Below, in pieces: positions 25,543 through 34,400 of a stretch of DNA of 64,000 nucleotides. The DNA is from Lacrimispora defluvii (GTDB lineage: Bacteria > Bacillota > Clostridia > Lachnospirales > Lachnospiraceae), in contig JAAOXG010000020.1 in the NCBI GenBank assembly GCA_013036995.1, positions 248,001-312,000 of the forward strand, read 5' to 3'. The notes under the pieces were generated by a model, which ran no database searches, was not told the DNA's origin, and worked only from the letters and a program-made list of their open reading frames with translations. The number at the start of each line of letters is the position of its first letter. The stretch's first letter is position 1. The position numbers and the translations under genes were made by a program.

Positions 25543-27054
25543 ATGGGAGAAGTAAAAACATTAAAGTATTTTGTAAACGGTCAGTGGAAGGAATCTAAAA
25601 CAACGAAGTATACAGATGCCTTTGACCCAAGCACTGGTGAAGTGATAGCCAAAGTACCATGCTGTACTCCGGATGAAGTGGAAGAGGCTGTAGCAGCAGC
25701 GAAAGCAGCATTTCCATCCTGGTCAGCAACTCCGGTTATTAAAAGAGTTCAGATTCTTTATAAGCTGAGAGATTTACTGATCGAGCATATGGATGAACTG
25801 ACCATGCTGGTAGCAAAAGAAAACGGTAAAAACTGGGAAGAAGCCCAGGGTGATGTACTGAAAGCAAAAGAAGGAACCGAGCAGGCCATCAGCGCTCCGT
25901 CACTGATGATGGGAGAAAGCTTAATGGACGCTTCCAGTGGATTTGACACAGTATTATATCGTATGCCTCTGGGCGTATTTGCAGGTATTGTACCATTTAA
26001 CTTCCCGGCTATGATTCCAATGGGCTGGATGACTCCTATGTGTATCGCATGCGGTAACACCATCGTATTAAAAGCAGCTTCCTTTACTCCTCAGTCCAGC
26101 ATGCGTATCGCTGAACTGTACAAAGAAGCAGGACTTCCGGACGGCGTAATTAATATCGTTACCTGTACCAGAAATGAAGCAGAGATTCTTCTTACACACG
26201 AGGATGTTAAGGGAATTACCTTCGTAGGTTCCACATCTGTAGGAAAGCATATTTATTCCACAGCTGCAGCAACAGGAAAGAGAGTTCAGGCTCTTTGCGA
26301 AGCTAAAAACCATGCTCTTGTATTAAAAGATGCTCCTGTTAAACGTGTGGCAGCAGGTATTATTAACTCCACCTTTGGCTGTGCTGGTGAAAGATGTATG
26401 GCTCTTCCGGTAGTAGTTGTTCAGGAAGAAATTGCTGATGCACTTGTAGCAGAAATTGTAGCTCAGGCGAAAAAATTAAAAGTGGGACCAGCTTATGACA
26501 AAACCACAAATCTTGGACCGGTTATCAATCAGGCACACAAAGATTCTGTTGTAAAATGGATCGAGACAGGAATCGCAGAAGGTGCCAAGGTGGTACTGGA
26601 CGGCCGCGATGTAGTAGTAGAAGGATTTGAAAACGGATTCTACTTAGGGCCAACAATTCTTGATCATGTTACTCCTGAAATGAGCGTAGGCGAAAGAGAG
26701 ATCTTCGGACCGGTACTTTGCATTAAGAGAGTAAAAGACTTCGAGGAAGGACTTGCAGTCATGAATGCCAATCCATTTGCCAACGGTTCTGTTATCTTTA
26801 CACAGAACGGTCGCTATGCCAGAGAGTTTGCAAGACATACAGACGGCGGTATGATCGGTATCAACGTAGGAATTCCGGTTCCGGTTGGTATGTTCCCATT
26901 CAACGGCAATAAGCTGTCATTTATCGGAGATCTTCACTGTTTAGGAAAAGATGGTTTCAGATTCTATACAGAGAATAAAGTTGTTACCACCAGATGGTTC
27001 GACGAGGAAACCGGAGAGTCCACAGCTGTTAATACCTGGGATGGAACAATCTAA
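25543..27054 (+). CDS. iolA: Methylmalonate-semialdehyde dehydrogenase (CoA-acylating)
   Basis: 503-residue aldehyde dehydrogenase superfamily member. The MMSDH-type features are AGIVPFNFPAMIPMGWM, GSTSVGKHIYS and catalytic Cys in TFGCAGERCMAL. It converts malonate semialdehyde to acetyl-CoA, the last step of inositol breakdown. ATG 25543 is preferred: AAAGGA touches the upstream ATG 25531 directly and leaves 12 bases to 25543. It follows iolJ closely and ends at a terminator whose stem doubles as a candidate operator. Confidence 0.88.
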   Translation: MGEVKTLKYFVNGQWKESKTTKYTDAFDPSTGEVIAKVPCCTPDEVEEAVAAAKAAFPSWSATPVIKRVQILYKLRDLLIEHMDELTMLVAKENGKNWEEAQGDVLKAKEGTEQAISAPSLMMGESLMDASSGFDTVLYRMPLGVFAGIVPFNFPAMIPMGWMTPMCIACGNTIVLKAASFTPQSSMRIAELYKEAGLPDGVINIVTCTRNEAEILLTHEDVKGITFVGSTSVGKHIYSTAAATGKRVQALCEAKNHALVLKDAPVKRVAAGIINSTFGCAGERCMALPVVVVQEEIADALVAEIVAQAKKLKVGPAYDKTTNLGPVINQAHKDSVVKWIETGIAEGAKVVLDGRDVVVEGFENGFYLGPTILDHVTPEMSVGEREIFGPVLCIKRVKDFEEGLAVMNANPFANGSVIFTQNGRYAREFARHTDGGMIGINVGIPVPVGMFPFNGNKLSFIGDLHCLGKDGFRFYTENKVVTTRWFDEETGESTAVNTWDGTI

Positions 27055-27069
27055 AAGTTGTTTTTATTG

Positions 27070-27118
27070 AAAAAATAGCACGCATACACTTGCGTGCTAT
27101 TTTTATGTGTGATATGAT
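27070..27118 (+). promoter_or_regulatory. iolA terminator overlapping the operator and promoter of the LacI-type gene
   Basis: AAAAATAGCACGCA and TGCGTGCTATTTTT form a perfect 14-bp stem with a six-base loop and a T run, a convincing terminator. The right arm contains TTGCGT (27090-27095), spaced 17 bp from TATGAT (27113-27118), a plausible promoter for the LacI-type gene at 27151. The GCACGC/GCGTGC core recurs at the iolC promoter. Confidence 0.65.
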
Positions 27119-27150
27119 TGGGGAAGTGAATTGCTTAAAGGAGAGAACAG

Positions 27151-28170
27151 ATGGCGGGAACGATTCGGGAAATAGCAGAGCGGGCAGGCGTGTCCAGAGG
27201 CACTGTTGACCGCGCGTTAAATAAACGGGGGCGGATTGACAAGGAAGTGGAAGAGCGGATCTTTCAGATTGCAGATGAAATTGGTTACGTGCCGAAAAAA
27301 GATAAGACGGCAGTAAAAAAGGAATCGGTTAAAATCGGCATTGTAACCCAGCTGGCTAAATCGTCATTTATGATTCCCATCAGAAAAGGGTTAGAAGATG
27401 CACAAAAAGAATTGAAAAAAAGAGGAATCGTTTTTGCAATGGAAGAGTGTGTAACTGTAAGCGAGGAAGAGCAGCTTGCAGCCATTGAAAGACTGGAAAA
27501 AAACAAGGTGTCAGGCATTGCAATCATGCCTGTGGAGTGTGATAAAATAAGGGATAAAATCAATGCCCTGATTGAGCAGGGGATCTCAGTAGTAACGTTT
27601 AATACGGATATTGTAGGGACAAAACGAAGCTGTTTTGTAGGCCAGGACAGCAAACGGAGCGGACGCACGGCAGCTGGGCTTATGGGAATGCTTACTGGCG
27701 GACAGGGAAAGATTCTTGCTATTACAGGATATTTTGGGAATAGTGTCAACAGCATGCGTGTGGATGGGTTTGTGGATGAGATAAAGAGGACATTTCCCGG
27801 GCTAGAGCTTGTGGGAGTGCAAAGCAGCTTTGACGAAAAGGAAGAGGTGGAAAAAATCCTTGTCAACACCCTGACTGCTTATCCGGATCTGCAGGGTGCG
27901 GTGATATTCTCAGGAGGCCAGGGGGGCGTAAAAAAGGCGTTTGAAGAGCTGAAGCTGGAAAAAAAGCCCCATATTATTATCTATGATTTAACCACAGGAA
28001 ATATCAAAGCTCTGGAAGAAGGAATCGCGGATTTTCTCATTGACCAGAACGGTTATACACAAGGGTACCGTGCCCTGTTCATCCTTACGGATATCATGCA
28101 GGCCGGAAGCAGAAAAGAGCAGGAATTTTTTTACACGGATATTATTATTAAAACAAAATACAATATTTAA
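27151..28170 (+). CDS. LacI-family transcriptional regulator
   Basis: 339 residues. The N-terminal LacI HTH (TIREIAERAGVSRGTVDRALN) and hinge helix region (YVPKKD) are followed by a type-1 periplasmic-binding-like sensor domain (KIGIVTQLAKSSFMIPI, NTDIVGTKRSCFVGQD, SGGQGGVKKAFEEL). It lies inside the inositol cluster, between iolA and iolC. Inverted repeats with a GCACGC/GCGTGC core overlap both its own promoter and that of iolC, so it probably represses both. The ligand may be free inositol or another cyclitol (inference). AAAGGAGAG precedes the ATG. Confidence 0.87.
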   Translation: MAGTIREIAERAGVSRGTVDRALNKRGRIDKEVEERIFQIADEIGYVPKKDKTAVKKESVKIGIVTQLAKSSFMIPIRKGLEDAQKELKKRGIVFAMEECVTVSEEEQLAAIERLEKNKVSGIAIMPVECDKIRDKINALIEQGISVVTFNTDIVGTKRSCFVGQDSKRSGRTAAGLMGMLTGGQGKILAITGYFGNSVNSMRVDGFVDEIKRTFPGLELVGVQSSFDEKEEVEKILVNTLTAYPDLQGAVIFSGGQGGVKKAFEELKLEKKPHIIIYDLTTGNIKALEEGIADFLIDQNGYTQGYRALFILTDIMQAGSRKEQEFFYTDIIIKTKYNI

Positions 28171-28181
28171 AATCACCATGA

Positions 28182-28227
28182 AATCAGGGGTCTGTTCAGG
28201 ATAAAAAACAGATCCTGATTTTTTTTA
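28182..28227 (+). terminator. Terminator after the LacI-type gene
   Basis: AATCAGGGGTCTGTT and AACAGATCCTGATT pair with one bulge, followed by eight T. The iolC operon therefore depends on its own promoter. Confidence 0.82.
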
Positions 28228-28245
28228 TTAAGTAAGCGAAATCAC

Positions 28246-28274
28246 TTGCACGCGGACTGCGTGCGTGGTATAAT
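28246..28274 (+). promoter_or_regulatory. iolCDBEG promoter with LacI-type operator in the spacer
   Basis: TTGCAC (28246-28251), 17-bp spacer, TATAAT (28269-28274). A perfect inverted repeat GCACGC-N5-GCGTGC (28248-28264) fills the spacer, so a bound repressor would block polymerase. A further half-site GCACGC lies at 28300-28305. Confidence 0.75.
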
Positions 28275-28328
28275 GTAGGCACATGAGATGAGCGAAAAAG
28301 CACGCAAACAGATGGGAGAGGTGTAACG

Positions 28329-29345
28329 ATGGAATATATAAAATTTAACGAAGCCAGAGAGCTTGATTTAATACTTCTTGGCAGAGTGGCCATTGATTTT
28401 AATCCTGCTTACAATGAGCAGGTGAAGGAAGAGTTTAAGCCGTTAAAAAAGGTTCACATGTTTGAAAAATTTGTAGGCGGTTCTCCTGCCAACATTGCCG
28501 TAGGCGTGACAAGACATGGTATGAAAGCTGGTTTTCTTGGAAAAGTATCCGATGACCAGTTCGGGGAATTTGTAGTGGATTATTTTAATGAACAGGGGAT
28601 TGATACCTCCCACATTACAAAATGTAAAAACGGAGAAAAGCTGGGACTTACTTTTACGGAGATGCTGTCCTCCAGCGAGAGCAGCATTCTGATGTACAGA
28701 AACTGCATTGCTGATTTACAGCTGAGTGTGGAAGACATCGACGAAGAATACATTAAAAAAGCGAAAGCCATTTTAATATCAGGTACTGCACTTGCCGAAA
28801 GCCCATCAAGAGAAGCGGCTCTTAAGGCTGTGATGCTGGCTAAGAGAAACGATGTCAGAATTATATTTGATATTGATTACAGGGCGTACAACTGGAAAAA
28901 TACAGATGAGTTATCCATATACTATTCAACTGTTGCAAAAGAAGCGGATATTATTATGGGATCAAGAGAAGAATTTGATCTGACGGAAAAGCTGATTAAG
29001 CCTGGTATGACAGATGAAGAAAGTGCCGCTTTATGGCAGGGATATCATGCAGCAATTGTGGTGATCAAGCATGGTATGAAGGGGTCTACCGCATATACCC
29101 GCGATGGCCAGTCATTTTCCATTAAACCGTTCCCGGTAGAGGCAAGAAAGGGCTTTGGAGGCGGAGACGGATATGGTTCCGGTTTCTTATATGGTCTGTA
29201 TCAGGGCTGGGATATTATTGACTGCCTGGAATTTGGTTCTGCAGAAGCGTCCATGATGGTAAAGAGCAATAACTGCTCAGACTCTCTGCCCACACCAGAG
29301 GAAGTGCATGCATTTATAAAAGAGGAAAAAGAAAAATTCGGTTAG
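28329..29345 (+). CDS. iolC: 5-dehydro-2-deoxygluconokinase
   Basis: 338-residue PfkB-family kinase. It has DLILLGRVAIDFNP at the N-terminus, KFVGGSPANIAVGVTRHGM as the substrate loop and FGGGDGYGSGFLYGL at the catalytic position, where many relatives read GAGD. It phosphorylates 2-deoxy-5-keto-gluconate at C6. GGGAGAGGTG precedes the ATG. It is the first gene of the iolCDBEG operon. Confidence 0.9.
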   Translation: MEYIKFNEARELDLILLGRVAIDFNPAYNEQVKEEFKPLKKVHMFEKFVGGSPANIAVGVTRHGMKAGFLGKVSDDQFGEFVVDYFNEQGIDTSHITKCKNGEKLGLTFTEMLSSSESSILMYRNCIADLQLSVEDIDEEYIKKAKAILISGTALAESPSREAALKAVMLAKRNDVRIIFDIDYRAYNWKNTDELSIYYSTVAKEADIIMGSREEFDLTEKLIKPGMTDEESAALWQGYHAAIVVIKHGMKGSTAYTRDGQSFSIKPFPVEARKGFGGGDGYGSGFLYGLYQGWDIIDCLEFGSAEASMMVKSNNCSDSLPTPEEVHAFIKEEKEKFG

Positions 29346-29384
29346 ATGATCGCCCGTGTATAAAAATATAAAGGAGAGCGGAAC

Positions 29385-31316
29385 ATGTCAAAAACAATAA
29401 GAATGACAACAGCACAGGCACTTGTAAAGTTCCTGGATAACCAGTATGTTTCAGTGGATGGAACAGAAATTAAGTTTGTTGAAGGTTTTTTTACAATCTT
29501 CGGTCATGGAATTGCAGTTGGTCTGGGAGAGGCTCTGGATACAAATCCGGGACAGCTTCGGGTTCTTCAGGGAAGAAATGAGCAGGGTATGTGCCATACA
29601 GCCATTGCATTTGCCAAACAGAACCAGCGCAGAAGAATTATTCCCTGTGCTTCCTCAGTAGGACCGGGTGCTGCCAATATGGTAACAGCCTGCGCAACTG
29701 CAACCGTTAATAATATTCCGCTGCTGGTATTTCCTGCGGATACCTTCGCATCCAGACAGCCTGATCCGGTACTTCAGCAGTTAGAGCAGAGCAGCAGCCT
29801 TGCAACAACTACCAATGATGCGTTTAAACCGGTATGCAAGTACTGGGACAGAATTACAAGACCTGAGATGATTATGAGCGCCTTAATTAATGCCATGCGC
29901 GTGCTCACGGATCCGGCAGAGACTGGAGCCTGCTGTATTTCCCTCTGTCAGGATGTAGAGGGGGAATCCTTTGATTATCCGGAGTATTTCTTTAAAAAGC
30001 GGGTTCATAAGATCACAAGACCTGTGGCAGTGGAAGAGGAACTGGAAGAGATTGCTGACATCATTGCAGAGGCTAAGAAACCCATCGTCATTGTGGGCGG
30101 AGGAGTACGCTACTCAGATGCAGGAGAAGTGGTAGAACAATTCTGTGAAGAATTTAAAATTCCATTTGGAGAGAGTCAGGCAGGAAAGAGTGCCTGCAAA
30201 TCCAGCCATCCGTACTGCCTTGGAGGAATCGGAGTGACCGGTACTTATGCCTCCAATGTCATTGCGAAGGATGCGGATGTGGTAATCGCCATTGGAACCA
30301 GACTAAGCGATTTTACTACCAGCTCCAAGTGGCTGTTTAAAAGAGATAATGTTAAATTCGTTACCATAAATAACAGCAGATTCCATGCCTATAAGATGGA
30401 TGCGTCAATGGCAGTGGGAGATGCAAAAGTAACTGTAGAGGCACTGACAGCGAAGCTGAGAGAAAAACAGTATGTATCCCAGTACCGCAATGAGATCACT
30501 GAGGCAAAGAAAAAGTGGGATGAAGAGATGGTTCGCCTGGGCAGCATTGAGTATACAGGAGATGATTTCGAACCAATTATCAAAGCAAGAGATCCCAGAA
30601 CAATCCCGGAATTTGTCCGTCTGACCAATGGTAAAATTACCCAGACCGCAGCACTGGCGGCCATCAGAAGAGTGATTGATGCAGATGCCACAATCATTAC
30701 GGCAGGAGGTTCCCTTCCAAGCTGTATGCAGCGTATGTGGACTACTGACAAGCGGGGGGGATATCATGCAGAATACGGATATTCCTGTATGGGATATGAA
30801 GTGGCAGCAACCCTGGGCGTTAAATTTGCAGAGCCGGAGCATGAGGTTTACTGCGTGGTCGGCGATTCCAGTTTTCAGATGCTGCACAGTGAAATTATGA
30901 CAATTATGCAGGAAAGACAAAAAGTCAATATCCTGATCTTTGATAACTGCGGCTTTGGCTGTATCAACAACCTGGAGATGAACCATGGAATTGGAAGTCT
31001 TGCAACGGAGTACCGCTATACAGACGGGAAAAAGCCAACCGGCGATTTAATCCCTGTTGACTATGCAAAGGTGGGAGAGGGTTATGGATTAAAGACTTAT
31101 ACCTGCCGTACCATTGCAGAGCTGGAAGATGCATTAAAGGATGCCAAGAGCCAGGAGAAAGCCTGCCTGTTTGACTTAAAGGTAATTCCAAAGACCATGT
31201 CCGACGGATATGAATCCTGGTGGAATGTGGGGCTTGCTGATACGTCTGAAAAAACCAGCGTAAACGAAGCGTTTGGAAGAGTCATGGAAGGCAGAAACGC
31301 AGCAAGAAAGTATTAA
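29385..31316 (+). CDS. iolD: 3D-(3,5/4)-trihydroxycyclohexane-1,2-dione hydrolase
   Basis: 643-residue thiamine-diphosphate enzyme of the acetolactate synthase family. The N-terminal Pyr domain (FGHGIAVGLGEAL, QGRNEQGMCHTAIAFAKQ with the catalytic glutamate) is followed by a central nucleotide-fold domain (KKPIVIVGGGVRYS). The C-terminal PP domain has VGDSSFQMLHSEIMT and NCGFGCINNLEM, the metal and ThDP site. It opens the inositol ring after IolG and IolE. Length matches the family. Confidence 0.93.
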   Translation: MSKTIRMTTAQALVKFLDNQYVSVDGTEIKFVEGFFTIFGHGIAVGLGEALDTNPGQLRVLQGRNEQGMCHTAIAFAKQNQRRRIIPCASSVGPGAANMVTACATATVNNIPLLVFPADTFASRQPDPVLQQLEQSSSLATTTNDAFKPVCKYWDRITRPEMIMSALINAMRVLTDPAETGACCISLCQDVEGESFDYPEYFFKKRVHKITRPVAVEEELEEIADIIAEAKKPIVIVGGGVRYSDAGEVVEQFCEEFKIPFGESQAGKSACKSSHPYCLGGIGVTGTYASNVIAKDADVVIAIGTRLSDFTTSSKWLFKRDNVKFVTINNSRFHAYKMDASMAVGDAKVTVEALTAKLREKQYVSQYRNEITEAKKKWDEEMVRLGSIEYTGDDFEPIIKARDPRTIPEFVRLTNGKITQTAALAAIRRVIDADATIITAGGSLPSCMQRMWTTDKRGGYHAEYGYSCMGYEVAATLGVKFAEPEHEVYCVVGDSSFQMLHSEIMTIMQERQKVNILIFDNCGFGCINNLEMNHGIGSLATEYRYTDGKKPTGDLIPVDYAKVGEGYGLKTYTCRTIAELEDALKDAKSQEKACLFDLKVIPKTMSDGYESWWNVGLADTSEKTSVNEAFGRVMEGRNAARKY

Positions 31317-31347
31317 ACGGCCGGACATGACCGGAAAGGAAGAAAAT

Positions 31348-32133
31348 ATGAGTCAGGTATTCGGATATCCGGAATTTGATGAGTCCGGAGAAAAGATTTT
31401 AACAACTTATACCAATGAGTATAAGGAGATGAACATGGACATTCGTGTTTACCGCATGAAAGCCGGAGAAACCAGAACCTTTTTAAAAGAGGAAGAGGAA
31501 ACAGCTGTGCTTCTTTTAAAGGGAAAGGTCCTATACCGCGGCGGCAATGTGGAACAGGAAGCCTCAAGAATTGATGTTTTTACGGAGGGACCATGGTGTC
31601 TGCATGGCTGTGCAGGAACAGAGATTTCCGTGGAAGCAAAAGAGGATTCAGAAATTTTAGTCCAGTCAGCAGAAAATAAAAGAACCTTTGAAGCAAAAAT
31701 GTATCAGCCTGAAGATGCACCTTGGAAATACTCTTCTGTGGGCAAGTTTGGCAATGTGGCAAAACGGCGGGTGAATACAATTTTTGATATAGAGATCGCT
31801 CCTTACTCCAACATGGTTTTAGGAGAGGTTTTAAATGACAGGGGAAACTGGTCCGGTTATCTTCCTCACAGACATCCTCAGCCGGAGACCTACTATTTCC
31901 TCTTTGACCACCCGGAAGGATTTGGTGCAAGCTTTGTAGGCGACCAGGTATTTAAAAGCACAGACGGAAGTTTTTCCGCAATTCCGGGAGGGGAGCTTCA
32001 TCCCCAGGCAGTGGCGCCGGGATACCAGATGTATACCTGTTGGATGATCCGCCATCTGGAGGGCAATCCATGGAATCAGACTGACCGAAACGAAGATGAA
32101 AGATACGTGTGGCTGCATGATGCCGAGTTTTAA
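31348..32133 (+). CDS. iolB: 5-deoxy-glucuronate isomerase
   Basis: 261 residues, bicupin fold. The metal-binding HRHPQPETYYF motif and the later FSAIPGGELHPQAVAPGYQMYTCWMIRH segment are typical of IolB. It converts 5-deoxy-glucuronate to 2-deoxy-5-keto-gluconate, the substrate of IolC. ATG 31348 is chosen over the upstream in-frame start at 31273, which would overlap iolD; AAAGGAAG lies just before it. Confidence 0.9.
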   Translation: MSQVFGYPEFDESGEKILTTYTNEYKEMNMDIRVYRMKAGETRTFLKEEEETAVLLLKGKVLYRGGNVEQEASRIDVFTEGPWCLHGCAGTEISVEAKEDSEILVQSAENKRTFEAKMYQPEDAPWKYSSVGKFGNVAKRRVNTIFDIEIAPYSNMVLGEVLNDRGNWSGYLPHRHPQPETYYFLFDHPEGFGASFVGDQVFKSTDGSFSAIPGGELHPQAVAPGYQMYTCWMIRHLEGNPWNQTDRNEDERYVWLHDAEF

Positions 32134-32203
32134 ATGATTCAGGGGTTAATCGCCGCGAAACCAGCGGTATAAAAATATGATAAGACAGGGAAGGGAAGCA
32201 AAA

Positions 32204-33103
32204 ATGTTAAACAAGGAGAAAGTTAAATTAGGAATTGCACCAATTGCATGGACAAACGATGATCTTCCGGATTTAGGTAAGGAGAATACCTTCGAGCAGT
32301 GTGTCAGCGAAATGGCACTTGCAGGATTTACCGGTTCTGAAGTGGGTAATAAATACCCGAAAGATCCGGAGGTTTTAAAGAAGGCTCTGGAATTAAGAGG
32401 GGTTGAGATCTGCAATGCATGGTTTTCCACATTCTTAATCAGCAAACCTTACGAAGAGACAGAGGCTGAGTTTGAGAAGCACGTAGCTTTCTTAGCTGCC
32501 ATGGGCGCAAAAGTAGTAGGTGTTTCCGAGCAGAGCTACAGCACACAGGGAATTCAGGACCAGCCTGTTTTCGAAGGTAAGCATGAGATGGACGACAGAG
32601 AATGGGATCTTCTGTGCACAGGCTTAAACCGCCTTGGCAAGCTGTCCAAGGAAAAATACGGTGTAGCATTAACATTCCATCATCATATGGGAACCGTAGT
32701 TCAGTCAGCAGCAGAGACAGACCGCATGATGGAACATACAGATCCGGAATACGTAAGCCTGCTTTTTGACAGCGGCCACTTTGCATACTGCGGAGAGAAT
32801 CCGGTTGAAATGGTAACAAAGCACATCAAACGGATTAAACATGTTCATTTAAAAGATATCCGTCCGGAAGTAGTGAAAAAGGTAAGAGAAGAGAAAATGA
32901 GCTTCCTGGCAGGCGTTCGCGCAGGCGCATTCACCATTCCAGGCGATGGTTGTGTAGAGTTTGAGCCGATCTTCAAGGTGCTGGAAGATGCAGCTTATGA
33001 GGGATATATGGTAGTGGAAGCAGAGCAGGATCCGGCTAAAGCCAATCCGTTAGAATATGCAATCCGCGCAAGAAAGTTTATTGCTGAAAAAACAGGTCTT
33101 TAA
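32204..33103 (+). CDS. iolE: Myo-inosose-2 dehydratase
   Basis: 299-residue TIM-barrel enzyme. [17 protein letters not shown] at the N-terminus, [36 protein letters not shown] and [11 protein letters not shown] mark the metal-binding strands of IolE. It dehydrates 2-keto-myo-inositol to the trione hydrolysed by IolD. ATG 32204 follows AAGGGAAG; the upstream start at 32177 is less likely. Confidence 0.92.
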   Translation: MLNKEKVKLGIAPIAWTNDDLPDLGKENTFEQCVSEMALAGFTGSEVGNKYPKDPEVLKKALELRGVEICNAWFSTFLISKPYEETEAEFEKHVAFLAAMGAKVVGVSEQSYSTQGIQDQPVFEGKHEMDDREWDLLCTGLNRLGKLSKEKYGVALTFHHHMGTVVQSAAETDRMMEHTDPEYVSLLFDSGHFAYCGENPVEMVTKHIKRIKHVHLKDIRPEVVKKVREEKMSFLAGVRAGAFTIPGDGCVEFEPIFKVLEDAAYEGYMVVEAEQDPAKANPLEYAIRARKFIAEKTGL

Positions 33104-33130
33104 TTTAAAGGATAAAAGGAGAAGAATATT

Positions 33131-34144
33131 ATGGTAACCGTAGGAATTATCGGAGCAGGCAGAATCGGAAAGGTTCATACCGCAAGCATCTGCAATATCG
33201 TTAAGAACGCAACAATTAAGACAATCGCTGACCCATTTATGAACGAGGAAACAGCAAACTGGGCAAAGAGCATGGGTGTATCCAATACAACCAAGGATTA
33301 TAAAGAAATTCTGGCAGATCCAGAGATCGATGCAGTTTTAATCTGCTCCTCTACAAACACTCATTCTCCTATTTCTGTAGAAGCAATCAAAGCTGGAAAG
33401 CATGTATTCTGCGAGAAGCCAATTGATCATGACGTAGAGAAGATCAAAGAAGTAATTGATGCATTAAAAGACAGCAAGGTAAAATATCAGGTAGGCTTTA
33501 ACCGCCGCTTTGACCACAACTTTGAAGCAGTGAGAAATGCAGTTGCAGCAGGAAAAATTGGCGATCCCCATATTATCAAAGTGACTTCCAGAGATCCTGA
33601 GCCACCCAGCGCAGAATATGCTGCTGTATCCGGCGGTATGTTCCTTGATATGACCATTCATGATTTTGATATGGTACGTTATCTGGCTGGATGTGATGCA
33701 GAGGAGATCTATGTACAGTCTGCAGTTTTAGTTGATCCTGCCATTGGAGAAGCTGGCGATGTGGATACCGCAGTTATCACCATCAAGATGGAGAACGGCG
33801 CAATTGCAGTGATCGATAACTCCAGAAAAGCAGCTTACGGCTATGACCAGAGAGCAGAAGTATTTGGCTCCAAGGGTATGGTTGCAACTTCCAACGACAC
33901 AGAGTCCAGTGCAGTTTTAAGCACTGCTGACGGTGTGACTGGCGAGAAACCTCTTTACTTCTTCTTAGAGCGTTATATGCAGTCCTTTGCAAAAGAAGTG
34001 AACTGCTTTATCGAAGCCATTGAGAAGGATACAGACACTCCTCTTGGCGTATTAGATGGTTTAAAACCGGTATTAATGGGAATCGCAGCAAAGAAATCTG
34101 TGAAAGAGCACAGACCGGTTAGAATCTCTGAAATTACAATGTAA
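33131..34144 (+). CDS. iolG: Inositol 2-dehydrogenase
   Basis: 337-residue Gfo/Idh/MocA dehydrogenase. VGIIGAGRIGKVHTASI binds NAD, VFCEKPIDHD holds the catalytic lysine, and GGMFLDMTIHDFDMVRYL carries the conserved aspartate and histidine. It oxidises myo-inositol to 2-keto-myo-inositol, the first step of the pathway. AAAAGGAGAAG precedes the ATG. A strong terminator ends the operon. No inositol transporter is present in this window. Confidence 0.9.
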   Translation: MVTVGIIGAGRIGKVHTASICNIVKNATIKTIADPFMNEETANWAKSMGVSNTTKDYKEILADPEIDAVLICSSTNTHSPISVEAIKAGKHVFCEKPIDHDVEKIKEVIDALKDSKVKYQVGFNRRFDHNFEAVRNAVAAGKIGDPHIIKVTSRDPEPPSAEYAAVSGGMFLDMTIHDFDMVRYLAGCDAEEIYVQSAVLVDPAIGEAGDVDTAVITIKMENGAIAVIDNSRKAAYGYDQRAEVFGSKGMVATSNDTESSAVLSTADGVTGEKPLYFFLERYMQSFAKEVNCFIEAIEKDTDTPLGVLDGLKPVLMGIAAKKSVKEHRPVRISEITM

Positions 34145-34178
34145 GGCAAAAAACCTGATATAGAATTAAATGTAAAAC

Positions 34179-34238
34179 ACTGGTTATCTGTAAGGGCAAA
34201 TAGTAAGTTGTGCTGCTCTTACAGATAACAGTTTTTTT
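34179..34238 (+). terminator. Terminator of the iolCDBEG operon
   Basis: ACTGGTTATCTGTAAGGGCA pairs with TGCTCTTACAGATAACAGT (few mismatches), followed by seven T. Confidence 0.88.
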
Positions 34239-34309
34239 ATTTCTCCCTATGTTTACATTCTGCATGAACTGCAGAGCTTTATACTTTTGGATTAACCATC
34301 ATAAGTATA

Positions 34310-34357
34310 TTGACAATATAACGTGCTGTGTTACAATTCAATATAAACAATATATTG
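34310..34357 (+). promoter_or_regulatory. Promoter and inverted repeat before the alpha/beta hydrolase
   Basis: TTGACA (34310-34315), 16-bp spacer, TACAAT (34332-34337). Immediately after is CAATATA-N5-TATATTG (34339-34357), positioned around the expected transcription start like a repressor site. Confidence 0.55.
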
Positions 34358-34400
34358 TCTAATTATAAAGTGGCTAAGACTAAAAAGGGAGCGCAGGCAG

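Noticed and set aside
27070..27105. CRISPR-like or REP repeat based on the GCACGC palindromes
   Set aside because: Only a few copies with different spacing, all at promoters of the inositol locus; operator and terminator functions explain them.
31273..31347. Upstream start of iolB overlapping iolD
   Set aside because: No ribosome site; ATG 31348 has AAAGGAAG and gives the usual IolB length.
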